Shown: in pieces, positions 54,990 through 64,000 of the stretch
How positions within the stretch are numbered: the first letter of the stretch is position 1
How the letters are laid out: every line of letters starts with the position of its first letter
NCBI RefSeq assembly: GCF_015240255.1
Contig: NZ_CP061205.1
Coordinates: 2,253,501-2,317,500, forward strand
Reading direction: 5' to 3'
Length of the DNA: 64,000 bases
Origin: Kordiimonas pumila
Lineage (GTDB): Bacteria > Pseudomonadota > Alphaproteobacteria > Sphingomonadales > Kordiimonadaceae
Notes under the pieces: generated by a model
Database searches by the model: none
Told to the model about the DNA's origin: nothing
The model's input: the letters and a program-made list of their open reading frames with translations, nothing else
Made by a program: the position numbers and the translations under genes

Positions 54990-56029
54990 GCGCGCAGTGG
55001 TTAAGGGTTATTGCCGGTAAAATGCCTTTACCTGATGATATGCTAGAACGATCAAAGCTGTTAAATTATGCTGATGGTCATCATGTTTTAGGCCAAATGG
55101 CTACAGTTTGGTTGAATGAAGCAACGGGCAAAACCCATGACGTAATGGAAAATGCTCTTTATAGGGCTCGCTTTGATCACAATATGCTGCAGTTTGAAAT
55201 AAACCGCCTGCAAAGAGCTTTGTTGGGGAGTGATATAAAGGCGGTTCTGCTTAAAGGCGGTGCCTATGTAGCTTCCGACTTAAAGGCTGGCCGTGGCAGG
55301 CGCGTTAGTGACCTGGATATTCTTGTTGTAGAAGCTGATATTAAAAAAACCGAAAAGCTATTACTGGAAGCTGAATGGGCTTTTGATGAGACAACTGCTA
55401 ATCCGTATGATCAGCAGTATTACCGAGAAAATATGCATGAGTTACCACCTTTAAGGCACACTAAAAGGCGCACTATATTAGATGTACATCATTGTTTGTT
55501 GCCTAAAACTGCTCGTGTTAAAATAAGATCCGAGTTGTTTTTTGATACTATAAAGCCATTTGCCAATACTGGCCTTTATACTTTTGATGAATTAGATACA
55601 TTTATCCATTCGGCTATTCATTCATTTGCCGATGGCTCCTTTGATACACCAGCACGCAGCGTTTTGGAGCTATGGTATCTATTGCAAGATATTCCAGAGA
55701 CCAAAGATGAAGCGTTATGGCACCGTGCACAAGCAACGGGCGCAGAAAAGCCTGTGAGCTATGCTTTATGGGCGGTTGGTGCTTTTCTTGATGAGGAACG
55801 AGCCAATGCTCTTTTAACGAGAAGTTCGGTTAAGCTTTCAGTGTTGGTGAGATGGTGTTTCAGGCAAAAGCTGGAAAAGCCTGATCAAGCATATTTTGCA
55901 AAGCTGGTTTTGTATATTCGCAGCCACTATATGCGAATGCCTATGGGCAAATTGGTCGGTCATTTAGCAGTAAAGCTATTTCGGCGTCTTAAAGGTCTAA
56001 TAGACCAACAAGATCAGACAAAGACGTAA
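54986..56029 (+). CDS. Nucleotidyltransferase-family protein, HPr-rel-A locus
   Basis: A 347-residue protein of the NTP_transf_5 type. The nucleotidyltransferase core is at about residues 85-120: AVLLKGGAYVA followed by RRVSDLDILVVEAD, with the metal-binding Asp pair 109 and 111. A His-rich HELPPLRHTKRRTILDVHHC segment (about 152-170) and an alpha-helical C-terminal half follow. Family members occur beside HprK-related kinase A genes; the target molecule is unknown. Its 3' end overlaps the convergent gph-like gene by 41 bases. Confidence 0.8.
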   Translation: MSAQWLRVIAGKMPLPDDMLERSKLLNYADGHHVLGQMATVWLNEATGKTHDVMENALYRARFDHNMLQFEINRLQRALLGSDIKAVLLKGGAYVASDLKAGRGRRVSDLDILVVEADIKKTEKLLLEAEWAFDETTANPYDQQYYRENMHELPPLRHTKRRTILDVHHCLLPKTARVKIRSELFFDTIKPFANTGLYTFDELDTFIHSAIHSFADGSFDTPARSVLELWYLLQDIPETKDEALWHRAQATGAEKPVSYALWAVGAFLDEERANALLTRSSVKLSVLVRWCFRQKLEKPDQAYFAKLVLYIRSHYMRMPMGKLVGHLAVKLFRRLKGLIDQQDQTKT

Positions 56030-56651
56030 TACAAGCATCAGGCCCAAGAGATAAAATAGGCTGGTCTGGGTAGCCATAATTTGCGGCAATAACCGGTATA
56101 CCAGCTGCCTTAGCGCATAAAATATCCGGTGAGCTATCACCAACCATCACGGCAGGCCCCTTTATACCCATCAGTTTAATGGTTTCCTGCAAATGCCTAG
56201 GGTCAGGTTTTTTATAAGGGAAACTATCGCCCCCAGTGATTGCTTCAAAATAAGAGGAAAGGCCTAAGTCCCCCAGCAGTTGCTGTGCCAAACCTAAAGG
56301 TTTATTTGTGCATATAGCCATTTTAACCCCTGCACCTTGAAGGGTATTAAGCATTTCCGAACCGCCCGAAAACAAGCGGGAATGTACAGAGATGTGGTTG
56401 CTGTAATAGCTTAGAAACATGTCTTTATAGTCATGTGCGTTATACTTAGTTGTGTTGCCGGAGAGTTCCAAACCTGTTTCAATAAGCTTAATAGCACCAA
56501 AGCCTACATAAGGCCTAACCTGCTCAAGTGTAGCCGGAGCAATGTTCAGGCTTTTTAAAACATGGTTTGTTGCGGCATGCAGATCAACTGCTGTGTCAAT
56601 TAAGGTACCATCCAAATCAAAAACCACTATTTTGGCAGGAAATTTAGTCAT
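55989..56651 (-). CDS. gph: HAD-family phosphatase (phosphoglycolate phosphatase-like)
   Basis: A 220-residue haloacid dehalogenase-type phosphatase. Motif I is VVFDLDGTLIDT near the start (nucleophile Asp, acid/base Asp), motif II is ICTNKPLG, motif III is PYKKPDPRHL and motif IV is MVGDSSPDI. The helical cap (about residues 20-85) is of the Gph type, suggesting dephosphorylation of 2-phosphoglycolate, though substrate cannot be fixed by eye. I use ATG 56651; a GTG at 56705 would add 18 residues without a ribosome binding site. Confidence 0.85.
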   Translation of the reverse strand: MTKFPAKIVVFDLDGTLIDTAVDLHAATNHVLKSLNIAPATLEQVRPYVGFGAIKLIETGLELSGNTTKYNAHDYKDMFLSYYSNHISVHSRLFSGGSEMLNTLQGAGVKMAICTNKPLGLAQQLLGDLGLSSYFEAITGGDSFPYKKPDPRHLQETIKLMGIKGPAVMVGDSSPDILCAKAAGIPVIAANYGYPDQPILSLGPDACITSLSDLVGLLDL

Positions 56652-56870
56652 AAAGCAGCTGTATCCTTGAAGCTCACAAAAGCGCCCATACCTATTATCG
56701 GTCACTGTTTGAAAAGCAAGTTTATTTAAATTTTAGTAGCAGTAATAGGGCATTTTCTGTTGATATAACTTGCGTCTGACATTTTTGCATGATTTAAGGG
56801 TCCGCCGTAAGGCTACAGACCAAAAAAGATCATGTTTAGGTATGTGATGGAACTAGATTGAGGAACTGTG

Positions 56871-58244
56871 ATGAGTGAATGGCGCCCCGATAGTTGGAAA
56901 AGCAAACCTGTAATACAGGTGCCAGAGTATCCTGACCAAAATATTGTAAAGCAAGTTGAGGAAGAGCTTTCAAGCTATCCTCCGCTGGTTTTTGCAGGTG
57001 AAGCACGAAACCTTAAAGCCAAATTGGCTGAGGTTGCTGAGGGCCGCGCATTTTTATTGCAGGGCGGTGACTGCGCTGAAAGCTTTGCTGAGTTTCATCC
57101 AAACAATATACGCGATACATTCCGTGTTATTCTGCAGATGGCGGTTGTGCTGACATATGCGGCCAGTTGTCCTGTTGTTAAGGTGGGTAGGCTTGCGGGT
57201 CAGTTTGCTAAGCCACGTTCTTCTAACACAGAAGTTATTGATGGTGTTGAGCTACCTAGTTATAGAGGCGATATTATCAACAGCATTAATTTTGATGCTG
57301 CCTCACGGATACCTGACCCAACCAGAATGCTGAAAGCTTACAGCCAGTCTGCTGCAACATTGAACCTGCTGCGTGCCTTTGCACAGGGTGGTTATGCAAA
57401 CCTTATGTCTGTGCACCGCTGGAACCTTGATTTTGTTGAAAAAAGTGGTGCAGGGGAACAGTATCAAGCACTGGCTGACCGTATTGGCGAAGCTCTGAAC
57501 TTTATGGAAGCATGCGGTATTAATGCGAACGCTGTACCTCAGTTGCAAGGTACAGACTTTTTTACATCGCACGAAGCGTTGTTGCTAGGTTATGAACAGG
57601 CGCTTACTCGCGTGGATTCTACTTCAGGTCAGTGGTATGATACTTCGGCTCATATGCTGTGGGTAGGAGATCGTACCCGGCAAACTGATGGTGCTCATCT
57701 TGAGTTTCTGCGCGGGATTGGTAACCCTGTTGCATCAAAAGTTGGTCCGTCAACAGACCCTGATGACCTCATTCGGTTGATCGATATTTTGAACCCGAAA
57801 AACGAAGCTGGTCGTTTAACGCTTATCTCTCGTTTTGGTGCAGACAAGGTCGAAGACTATCTGCCTCGCTTGTTGCGGCGGGTAAAAGAAGAGGGCCGTA
57901 AAGTTGTTTGGTCATGCGATCCAATGCACGGTAACACTGTTAAGGCGTCTGGCGACCTGAAAACACGGCCGTTTGAGCGCATTCTTGCCGAAGTGAAACA
58001 AGTATTTGCCTGCCATAAAGCAGAAGGTACTTATGCGGGCGGTATTCACCTTGAGCTAACTGGCCAGAATGTAACGGAATGTACAGGCGGTGCAATTGCT
58101 GTGACGGAAGATACTTTAGCATCGCGGTATCATACACACTGCGACCCGCGTTTGAATGCAAGCCAGGCAATTGAGCTAGCGTTCCAGTTAGCGGAAAGCC
58201 TGAAAGATGAGCGTGAATCCCTTGTTAAAAATGCAGCTGCCTAA
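56871..58244 (+). CDS. aroH: Class II DAHP synthase
   Basis: A 457-residue 3-deoxy-D-arabino-heptulosonate 7-phosphate synthase of class II (AroAII), the first step of the shikimate pathway. It begins [20 protein letters not shown] as is usual for this class and has [53 protein letters not shown] and [13 protein letters not shown], which include the metal-binding Cys, His, Glu and Asp residues. GAGGAA precedes ATG 56871. A T-rich hairpin follows. The symbol is by analogy; several names are used for this class. Confidence 0.95.
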   Translation: MSEWRPDSWKSKPVIQVPEYPDQNIVKQVEEELSSYPPLVFAGEARNLKAKLAEVAEGRAFLLQGGDCAESFAEFHPNNIRDTFRVILQMAVVLTYAASCPVVKVGRLAGQFAKPRSSNTEVIDGVELPSYRGDIINSINFDAASRIPDPTRMLKAYSQSAATLNLLRAFAQGGYANLMSVHRWNLDFVEKSGAGEQYQALADRIGEALNFMEACGINANAVPQLQGTDFFTSHEALLLGYEQALTRVDSTSGQWYDTSAHMLWVGDRTRQTDGAHLEFLRGIGNPVASKVGPSTDPDDLIRLIDILNPKNEAGRLTLISRFGADKVEDYLPRLLRRVKEEGRKVVWSCDPMHGNTVKASGDLKTRPFERILAEVKQVFACHKAEGTYAGGIHLELTGQNVTECTGGAIAVTEDTLASRYHTHCDPRLNASQAIELAFQLAESLKDERESLVKNAAA

Positions 58245-58265
58245 AGCAAGGTGATATAAGATTGT

Positions 58266-58289
58266 AAGGGCGGCTTGTGTCGCCCTTTT
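58266..58289 (+). terminator. Rho-independent terminator after DAHP synthase
   Basis: AAGGGCG pairs with CGCCCTT around an 8-base loop, and four T residues begin within the 3' arm (CGCCCTTTTC). It lies 22 bases after the stop codon. Confidence 0.75.
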
Positions 58290-58331
58290 CTTTGTCTTGT
58301 TCACATTGTGTTTGCGGGGTAAAAGTCCGTT

Positions 58332-60002
58332 ATGAAAAATGATTTGTCCATATATCTGGTGCAATTTAACCCTAGTCTGGGGGCTGTTGCCGGGAACTGT
58401 GAAAAGATAGCGGCATACTACGGTTTGGCGTCTGCAGAGAATGTAGACCTTGTACTAACGCCAGAGCTTTCAATTACAGGGTACCCGCTTGAGGACTTAG
58501 TATTAAAGCCACACTTTGTGCAAGAGGCGATGCGTGCCATTCATGCTCTTGCTTCCATCACGGAAGGTGAAAATGAACCGGGCTTAATTGTGGGGTGTCC
58601 TTGGGATGATAATGGCACTTTAAGAAATGCTATTCTTTTACTCGCGGGCGGGATTGTTCAACAAGTCCGATATAAGCACGAACTGCCAAACTATGGTGTT
58701 TTTGATGAAAAGCGAGTTTTCGCTGCTGGCCCACTACCTGAACCTATAGTTTTTAAAGGCTTTAAGCTGGGGGTTATGATCTGCGAGGACATGTGGTTTG
58801 ATGGCTGCACTTTAGCCTTGAAGAAAGCAGGGGCAGAAGTTTTGCTCGTCCCAACCTGTAGCCCGTTTGAAATGGATAAACAAATAGAGCGTCAAAAACA
58901 TGCTTTAAAGCGTGTTGAAGAAAGTGGTTTGCCCCTTGTTTTCTGTAACCAGATATGTGGGCAAGATGAACTTGTTTTTGATGGTAGCAGCTTTGTAATA
59001 GCATCAGATTGCAATGTTGCTGTGCAAATGAAAAGCTGGGCAGAAGAAGCTTTTGTTGTGCGGTGGGAACGGCAGGGACATGTTCTTGCTCTCCTTAGTA
59101 GCTATAACGCACCTCGGCCAGATAGAATGGAAACCATTTACCAAGCGATGATGCTGGGGCTGCGGGATTATGTACTCAAAAACCGCTTTCCGGGTGTTCT
59201 TATTGGCCTTTCAGGCGGTATTGATAGTGCTTTAACCGCAGCAGTAGCTGTTGATGCACTGGGGGCTGATAAAGTTCACTGTGTTATGATGCCGTCACGC
59301 TATACGTCTGGGGAAAGCCTCTCTGACGCTGAAAAATGCGCGAAAGCCCTTGGGGTACGCTATGATACAATTGCTATAAAACCCGGTGTTGATGCATTTG
59401 ATGATATGCTATCGAACGCTTTCACAGGTTTAAAGCCTGATACAACGGAAGAAAATATTCAGTCACGTCTTCGCGGCCTTATCCTGATGGCTCTTTCTAA
59501 CAAGTTTGGCCATATGGTTGTAACAACAGGCAACAAGTCAGAGATGTCTGTAGGGTATGCAACCCTCTACGGTGATATGTGTGGCGGTTATAATGTGCTG
59601 AAAGATGTATATAAAACAGATGTTTTTGCCTTGTCTAGCTGGCGTAATAGTTCTGTCCCTGCCGGGGCCTTAGGCCCAGTAGGTGAAGTGATACCAGCGA
59701 ACATTATTACAAAACCACCTTCTGCGGAATTGCGGGATGACCAGAAAGATGCAGATAGTTTGCCGCCTTATGAAGCGCTCGATGATATGCTATCGTGCCT
59801 TGTAGACAGGGAAATGTCAGTTGATGAAATTGTTGCGCGCGGGCATGAAAGATCAGAGGTTGCGCGCATAGAACACCTGCTGTACATCGCAGAATACAAA
59901 AGACGGCAAGCGCCGCCGGGCGTAAAGATTACACGTAAGAACTTTGGCAGGGACAGAAGATACCCAATCACCAATGGGTATCGAAGCGCCCGAAAGACCT
60001 AA
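58332..60002 (+). CDS. nadE: Glutamine-dependent NAD synthetase
   Basis: A 556-residue two-domain enzyme converting deamido-NAD to NAD. The N-terminal nitrilase-like glutaminase (about residues 5-260) has the triad Glu in TPELSITGYP, Lys in YKHELPNYGVFDE and Cys in GVMICEDMWF. The C-terminal synthetase has the ATP PP-loop GLSGGIDSALTAAVA (about residue 290) and TTGNKSEMSVGY. Length and order are normal. It stands between the DAHP synthase terminator and gltX with a 46-base gap to the latter. Confidence 0.96.
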   Translation: MKNDLSIYLVQFNPSLGAVAGNCEKIAAYYGLASAENVDLVLTPELSITGYPLEDLVLKPHFVQEAMRAIHALASITEGENEPGLIVGCPWDDNGTLRNAILLLAGGIVQQVRYKHELPNYGVFDEKRVFAAGPLPEPIVFKGFKLGVMICEDMWFDGCTLALKKAGAEVLLVPTCSPFEMDKQIERQKHALKRVEESGLPLVFCNQICGQDELVFDGSSFVIASDCNVAVQMKSWAEEAFVVRWERQGHVLALLSSYNAPRPDRMETIYQAMMLGLRDYVLKNRFPGVLIGLSGGIDSALTAAVAVDALGADKVHCVMMPSRYTSGESLSDAEKCAKALGVRYDTIAIKPGVDAFDDMLSNAFTGLKPDTTEENIQSRLRGLILMALSNKFGHMVVTTGNKSEMSVGYATLYGDMCGGYNVLKDVYKTDVFALSSWRNSSVPAGALGPVGEVIPANIITKPPSAELRDDQKDADSLPPYEALDDMLSCLVDREMSVDEIVARGHERSEVARIEHLLYIAEYKRRQAPPGVKITRKNFGRDRRYPITNGYRSARKT

Positions 60003-60048
60003 ACAATAGACAACACATCATCAGGCAATAAGTGCCAGGATAAATATT

Positions 60049-61380
60049 ATGACTGTTAAAGTACGCTTCGCACCATCACCAACCGGTAAACTGCATGTGG
60101 GTAATATCAGAGCTGCTCTTGTTAACTGGCTTTTTGCTCAGCAACAGGGTGGGCAGTTTGTTTTGCGTATTGATGATACAGACCGTGAGCGCTCAACAGT
60201 TGAGAACGAAGAAGCAATTAAGGCTGATCTCACATGGCTTGGGCTTTTGTGGGCAGAAACTTTTCGCCAAAGCGATCGCTTCGAGCGCTATGACGCTATT
60301 GTTGCACAGTTAAAAGCAGATGGTCGTCTTTATCCATGCTTTGAAACCGCTGACGAGCTGGAAATGAAGCGTAAGATACAGATGGGCCGAGGGATGCCGC
60401 CTGTGTACGACAAGGCTGCCTTAAGTCTGACTTTGGAACAGATAGCTGCATATGAAGCTGAAGGCCGCCAGCCGCATTGGCGTTTTAAGCTTGAGGTTCC
60501 CTCCAGGGTTGAATGGAATGACTTGATTAGAGGTACTGTATCTATCGATATGGCTTCTGTATCAGACCCTATACTTATTCGGGAAGATGGCAGCTATCTC
60601 TATACGCTACCAAGCGTGGTTGATGATGTGGATTACGGTATAACACACATTGTACGCGGTGAAGATCATGTAACCAACTCTGCCGTACAGGCACAGATTT
60701 TTGAAGCTATCGGTGGCACTGTGCCAGAGATGGCACATTTTGCTCTCTTAACGGGTAAGGGCGGTGAGGGCCTTTCAAAACGACACGGCGCTATGTCTAT
60801 CGCAGAATACCGGGATGAAGCCGGTCTAGAGCCTATGTCTATAGTATCTCTTTTGGCGCGGGTTGGCACAAGTGAGCCAATCGAAGCTTTCATAGAACCC
60901 AAAGGACTTATAGAGGGCTTTGACTTTGCAAAGTTTGGTCGTTCTACGGCTAAGCTCGACCTTGCTGACCTAGAGCTGTTGAATACAAAAATACTGCATA
61001 TGCTGCCATATGATGCAGTGAAAGACAGATTACCGGGTCTTGATGCCGAGTTTTGGGCGATTATACAACCAAACCTCAAAAAGATTTCTGATGTTAGTGA
61101 GTGGCAAACTATTATTAATGGCCCAGTAACCCCAGTTATTGAAGATTCTGACCATATGGCTAAGGCACTTGCGTTATTGCCTGAGGGCAAACTGACAGCG
61201 GATAGCTGGTCAGAATGGACAACGGCTATAAAAGAACAAACCGGCATTAAGGGCAGGGCGCTTTTCATGCCGCTGCGTCAGGCCCTTACAGGCCAGGATC
61301 ACGGCCCTGATATGGGCATGTTGCTGCCCTTAATAGGCCGTGAAAAAGTGGTGGCACGGCTGGAAGGTAAGGCCGCGTGA
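60049..61380 (+). CDS. gltX: Glutamyl-tRNA synthetase
   Basis: A 443-residue class I aminoacyl-tRNA synthetase charging tRNA with glutamate. It begins VKVRFAPSPTGKLHVGNIRA, containing the HIGH-like motif (HVGN), and has the KMSKS-like motif in GEGLSKRHGAM (about residue 240). The IDDTDRERS and FALLTGKGG segments are standard. Alphaproteobacteria often carry two such genes; this is the short type. The stop overlaps the cysS GTG start, so the two are co-expressed. Confidence 0.95.
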   Translation: MTVKVRFAPSPTGKLHVGNIRAALVNWLFAQQQGGQFVLRIDDTDRERSTVENEEAIKADLTWLGLLWAETFRQSDRFERYDAIVAQLKADGRLYPCFETADELEMKRKIQMGRGMPPVYDKAALSLTLEQIAAYEAEGRQPHWRFKLEVPSRVEWNDLIRGTVSIDMASVSDPILIREDGSYLYTLPSVVDDVDYGITHIVRGEDHVTNSAVQAQIFEAIGGTVPEMAHFALLTGKGGEGLSKRHGAMSIAEYRDEAGLEPMSIVSLLARVGTSEPIEAFIEPKGLIEGFDFAKFGRSTAKLDLADLELLNTKILHMLPYDAVKDRLPGLDAEFWAIIQPNLKKISDVSEWQTIINGPVTPVIEDSDHMAKALALLPEGKLTADSWSEWTTAIKEQTGIKGRALFMPLRQALTGQDHGPDMGMLLPLIGREKVVARLEGKAA

Positions 61381-62714
61381 CAGAGGTAAGGCTATATAAT
61401 ACGCTGGCGCGTGAGAAGCAGGTTTTTAAGCCGATAGACCCTTTAAATGTACGGATGTACGTTTGTGGCCCTACGGTTTATAATTACGCCCATATTGGTA
61501 ATGCGAGACCTGTTGTTGTCTTTGATGTGTTGTTTCGTTTATTACGGCACCTCTACGGCACGGAACATGTTAAGTATGCCCGTAATATTACGGATATTGA
61601 TGATAAGATAATGGCTGCAGCCGATGCTGAAGGTGTGGGCATTAAAGCTATCACACGCCGATATGCTGAGGCATATACGGCGAATATGGCGTCCCTTGGG
61701 GCCTTGACACCATCTGTTACGCCTAAGGCAACCGAGCATTTACCTGAGATGATTAAGATGGTGCAGAGCCTTATTGAACAGGGCCATGCTTATGAGGCGG
61801 AAGGGCATGTTATGTTTAATGTGCCTTCAATGGAAACATATGGTGCTCTTTCAAAACACGGGCGAGATGAACTGATTGCGGGTGCCAGAGTTGAAATCGC
61901 TCCTTATAAGCGCGATCCTGCAGATTTTGTACTGTGGAAGCCGTCAACAAAAAATCAGGTTGGTTGGGGTAGCCCTTGGGGTCGTGGAAGGCCAGGATGG
62001 CACCTTGAATGTTCCTGCATGATTGAAAAGCATTTGGGTGAAACCATTGATATTCACGGCGGTGGTCAAGATTTAATATTTCCACACCATGAGAATGAAA
62101 TTGCTCAAAGTGAGTGCGCACACGGTAAACAGTTTGTTAAGTATTGGATGCATAACGGTTATTTGACTGTTGACGGCGAGAAAATGTCCAAATCACTCGG
62201 CAACTTTCACACAGTAGATGATCTTCTTAAAGATCATGAAGGAGAGGCTTTGCGGCTTTCGCTTTTAACGGCGCACTATAGGCAACCGATTGATTTTTCT
62301 ATTGAAAGTGTTAACGAGCAAAAACGTCGCCTTGATCGCTGGTACAGGATAACAGACAATGTTGAGGCAGCATCTACCGTGCCAGAAACAGTAGTGAATG
62401 CTTTGAAAGATGACATTAACACCCCAAAAGCAATCGCAGCTCTTGACGAGCTTGCAGCGGATGAAACGGCTTCAGAGCTGAAAGCTGGCGCTCAGTTCCT
62501 TGGCTTTATAACACGCAGTGCTGCTGAGTGGTTTCAGGCCGGTATTGCAGGCGATATTTCACCGCTTGCTATTGATGCGATGATTGATGCTCGTAATCAA
62601 GCCCGCCGTGAGAGGGACTTTGCAGAGTCTGATAGAATCCGTGATGAGCTGCTCGGCCTTGGCATTGCACTGGAAGATACGCCAGAAGGCACTCTTTGGC
62701 GTAAGGCTGACTAA
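61377..62714 (+). CDS. cysS: Cysteinyl-tRNA synthetase
   Basis: A 445-residue class I synthetase. The GTG start overlaps the gltX stop (GTGA). The zinc ligands and HIGH motif are in RMYVCGPTVYNYAHIGNARP; further Zn ligands are in WHLECSCMIEKHLG and the HHENE region; the KMSKS motif is EKMSKSLGNF (about residue 268). The C-terminal anticodon-binding part ends IALEDTPEGTLWRKAD. Directly followed by trmJ with no gap. Confidence 0.96.
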   Translation: MTEVRLYNTLAREKQVFKPIDPLNVRMYVCGPTVYNYAHIGNARPVVVFDVLFRLLRHLYGTEHVKYARNITDIDDKIMAAADAEGVGIKAITRRYAEAYTANMASLGALTPSVTPKATEHLPEMIKMVQSLIEQGHAYEAEGHVMFNVPSMETYGALSKHGRDELIAGARVEIAPYKRDPADFVLWKPSTKNQVGWGSPWGRGRPGWHLECSCMIEKHLGETIDIHGGGQDLIFPHHENEIAQSECAHGKQFVKYWMHNGYLTVDGEKMSKSLGNFHTVDDLLKDHEGEALRLSLLTAHYRQPIDFSIESVNEQKRRLDRWYRITDNVEAASTVPETVVNALKDDINTPKAIAALDELAADETASELKAGAQFLGFITRSAAEWFQAGIAGDISPLAIDAMIDARNQARRERDFAESDRIRDELLGLGIALEDTPEGTLWRKAD

Positions 62715-63449
62715 ATGAGCAAAGGTTTCTTGCCCGCTATCGTACTTGTAAGGCCACAACTGGGCGAAAATATTGGTAAGACAGCACGGGCTATGTTGAA
62801 TTTTGGTTTAACTGACCTTCGGCTTGTAGCCCCGAGAGATGGTTGGCCAAACCCTGATGCAGGCCCGTCTGCAGCTGGCGCGGGGCGTGTGATTGAGGCG
62901 GCGCGTGTATTTGAAACTGTTGAACAGGCCATTGCTGATTGCACGCACGTTTATGCTACAACAGTGAGAGACAGGGATATGCCTAAGCCGGTTGTGACGC
63001 CGTCTGAGGCCGCTGCACAAATCCACGGCCTTCAGAAAATGGGCAATCAGACCGCTATACTGTTTGGGCCAGAGCGGTCTGGCATGACAAATGATGATGT
63101 TGCTCTTGCAGATACGGTTTTAACGGTGCCAGTTAATTCTGAATATGGTAGCTTGAACTTGGCGCAGGCCGTGATACTGGTTGCATATGAGCTCTTTAAA
63201 ACACATGATACTACACCTGTGCATCAGCCTGCACACCCAGAAGGACTGGCCACAAAAGCAGAAGTGGTCGGACTTATGGAGCACCTTGAGGCTGAATTAA
63301 CAAAGTCTGGTTTTTTTAGAAGTAAAGACAGACAGGATAGTATGCGTCGAACCATCAGAAACTTAATCCAAAATGCGGGTTTCTGTTCACAGGAAGTTCA
63401 GACTATGCGGGGTATTGTAAAATCATTATCGCGGCGAAAGCCTGAATAG
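62715..63449 (+). CDS. trmJ: TrmJ-type tRNA/rRNA 2'-O-methyltransferase
   Basis: A 244-residue SPOUT methyltransferase with the three SpoU motifs: PQLGENIGKTARAMLNFGL (about residues 14-32), ILFGPERSGMTNDDV (about 116-130) and SEYGSLNLAQAVILVAYEL (about 141-159), which form the knotted SAM-binding site. The C-terminal helical extension fits TrmJ, which methylates the 2'-OH of nucleotide 32 in tRNAs. Its start is right after the cysS stop, making gltX-cysS-trmJ a translation-related operon. Confidence 0.9.
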   Translation: MSKGFLPAIVLVRPQLGENIGKTARAMLNFGLTDLRLVAPRDGWPNPDAGPSAAGAGRVIEAARVFETVEQAIADCTHVYATTVRDRDMPKPVVTPSEAAAQIHGLQKMGNQTAILFGPERSGMTNDDVALADTVLTVPVNSEYGSLNLAQAVILVAYELFKTHDTTPVHQPAHPEGLATKAEVVGLMEHLEAELTKSGFFRSKDRQDSMRRTIRNLIQNAGFCSQEVQTMRGIVKSLSRRKPE

Positions 63450-63522
63450 AGGCACTTTGCAGAGATTATATGCATTGTTATAGTAAACTATATAGACTGA
63501 GCCACCTAACACAGGAGAAGCT

Positions 63523-64000
63523 ATGTTTTTCTCGGGACTGCTAATTGCTGCGGCCATGATGTTTCAAACAGATATTGATGATACTGGGACGGCCGTTGCG
63601 CGCCCGATGGGCAATGCTATTTTGGAACCGGACACTGGCAGTTATTATCAGGTTTTTGAGTTTTATGGTAGGCCCCCGTACACATGGGAGCATGCTAACC
63701 GTATGGTGAAAGGGTATCACTACCAAGGGCGAGAAGGACGATTAGCAGAAGTAAAATCAGGTAATACCCATTATTTTTTACTGGTTAATTTTCCAGATAT
63801 CAGAACAAATCCTATGTGGATTGGCCTTCATGTTGAATGTAACGAAACTGCCGAGATTAAATGGCAGGATGGAAGTAGCCTTTCTGAGCAATCGTTCAGG
63901 GCATGGAATGACGGGACACCCAAAAATATTAGCCGTACCTGCCGCGAACATAAAGAAAGCGGTATGATACTACCGGTATTTTATCAGGCGCATGAACTTG
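63523..64000 (+). CDS. C-type-lectin-like exported protein, truncated by window edge
   Basis: An open frame of 159 codons beginning at ATG 63523 (AGGAGA just upstream) and continuing past the right edge. The first 12 residues are hydrophobic and may be part of a signal peptide. Residues about 40-130 resemble a C-type lectin fold: PPYTWEHANRMV, YQGREGRLAEV, WIGLHVEC, KWQDGSSL and FRAWNDGTPKNI. Such domains bind sugars or proteins in a calcium-dependent or independent way. Its full length and partners are not visible. I recognise no specific family member. Confidence 0.65.
   Translation, partial: MFFSGLLIAAAMMFQTDIDDTGTAVARPMGNAILEPDTGSYYQVFEFYGRPPYTWEHANRMVKGYHYQGREGRLAEVKSGNTHYFLLVNFPDIRTNPMWIGLHVECNETAEIKWQDGSSLSEQSFRAWNDGTPKNISRTCREHKESGMILPVFYQAHEL

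Overview
The window reads as one continuous stretch of an alphaproteobacterial chromosome, of moderate G+C (mid-40s percent by eye). Support comes from the split flagellar gene order with FliX, CheZ and a DUF6468 protein, a DksA with a degenerate zinc finger, the phoR-pstSCAB-phoU-phoB order, and an XrtA exopolysaccharide/exosortase locus next to an HPr-rel-A gene set. A marine, Kordiimonas-like lineage is my best guess, but this is inference from gene content only. I see no rRNA, tRNA, insertion sequence, prophage or CRISPR array.

Region by region. 81-15204 is a flagellar and chemotaxis cluster: flgI-flgJ-flgN-like and flgF-flgG-flgA-flgH on the minus strand, fliX and dksA between them on the plus strand, then fliL-fliM-DUF6468-motE-like-cheZ-two MotB/OmpA-like genes-large secreted TPR protein on the plus strand. 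Good sigma-54 type -24/-12 sites precede flgI and flgF, and a weaker one precedes fliL. 15221-21968 holds a cyclase-family hydrolase, a bufferin-type RiPP operon (bufABC: small four-cysteine exported peptide, MNIO/DUF692 enzyme, DUF2063 partner), an Lrp/AsnC regulator with pepN, and an XRE regulator. 22104-24491 is a 795-residue PEP-CTERM surface protein with a long Pro-Glu/Pro-Thr repeat, and 24736-25614 is a diverged CobT-like gene.

25734-44967 is an almost unbroken plus-strand XrtA (exosortase A) locus. It contains the priming sugar transferase, PrsT TPR protein, two GT4 glycosyltransferases, galE, outer-membrane export lipoprotein, chain-length determinant, tyrosine autokinase, outer-membrane protein, ATPase, polysaccharide deacetylase, FemAB-like acyltransferase, exosortase A and an asparagine-synthetase-like amidotransferase. 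These genes should make and export an exopolysaccharide and sort PEP-CTERM proteins such as the one at 22104-24491. 44999-52565 is the phosphate regulon (phoB, phoU, pstB, pstA, pstC, pstS, phoR, all minus strand), with a Pho box ahead of pstS.

52875-56029 is the most intriguing part: an HPr-rel-A type set (PqqD-like chaperone, HprK-related kinase, nucleotidyltransferase) directly behind a gene for a twin-arginine-like exported protein rich in Gly, Asp and His. It looks like an uncharacterised peptide or protein modification system with its candidate substrate. The rest is housekeeping: a gph-like HAD phosphatase, class II DAHP synthase, NAD synthetase, gltX-cysS-trmJ, and a truncated C-type-lectin-like gene running off the right edge.
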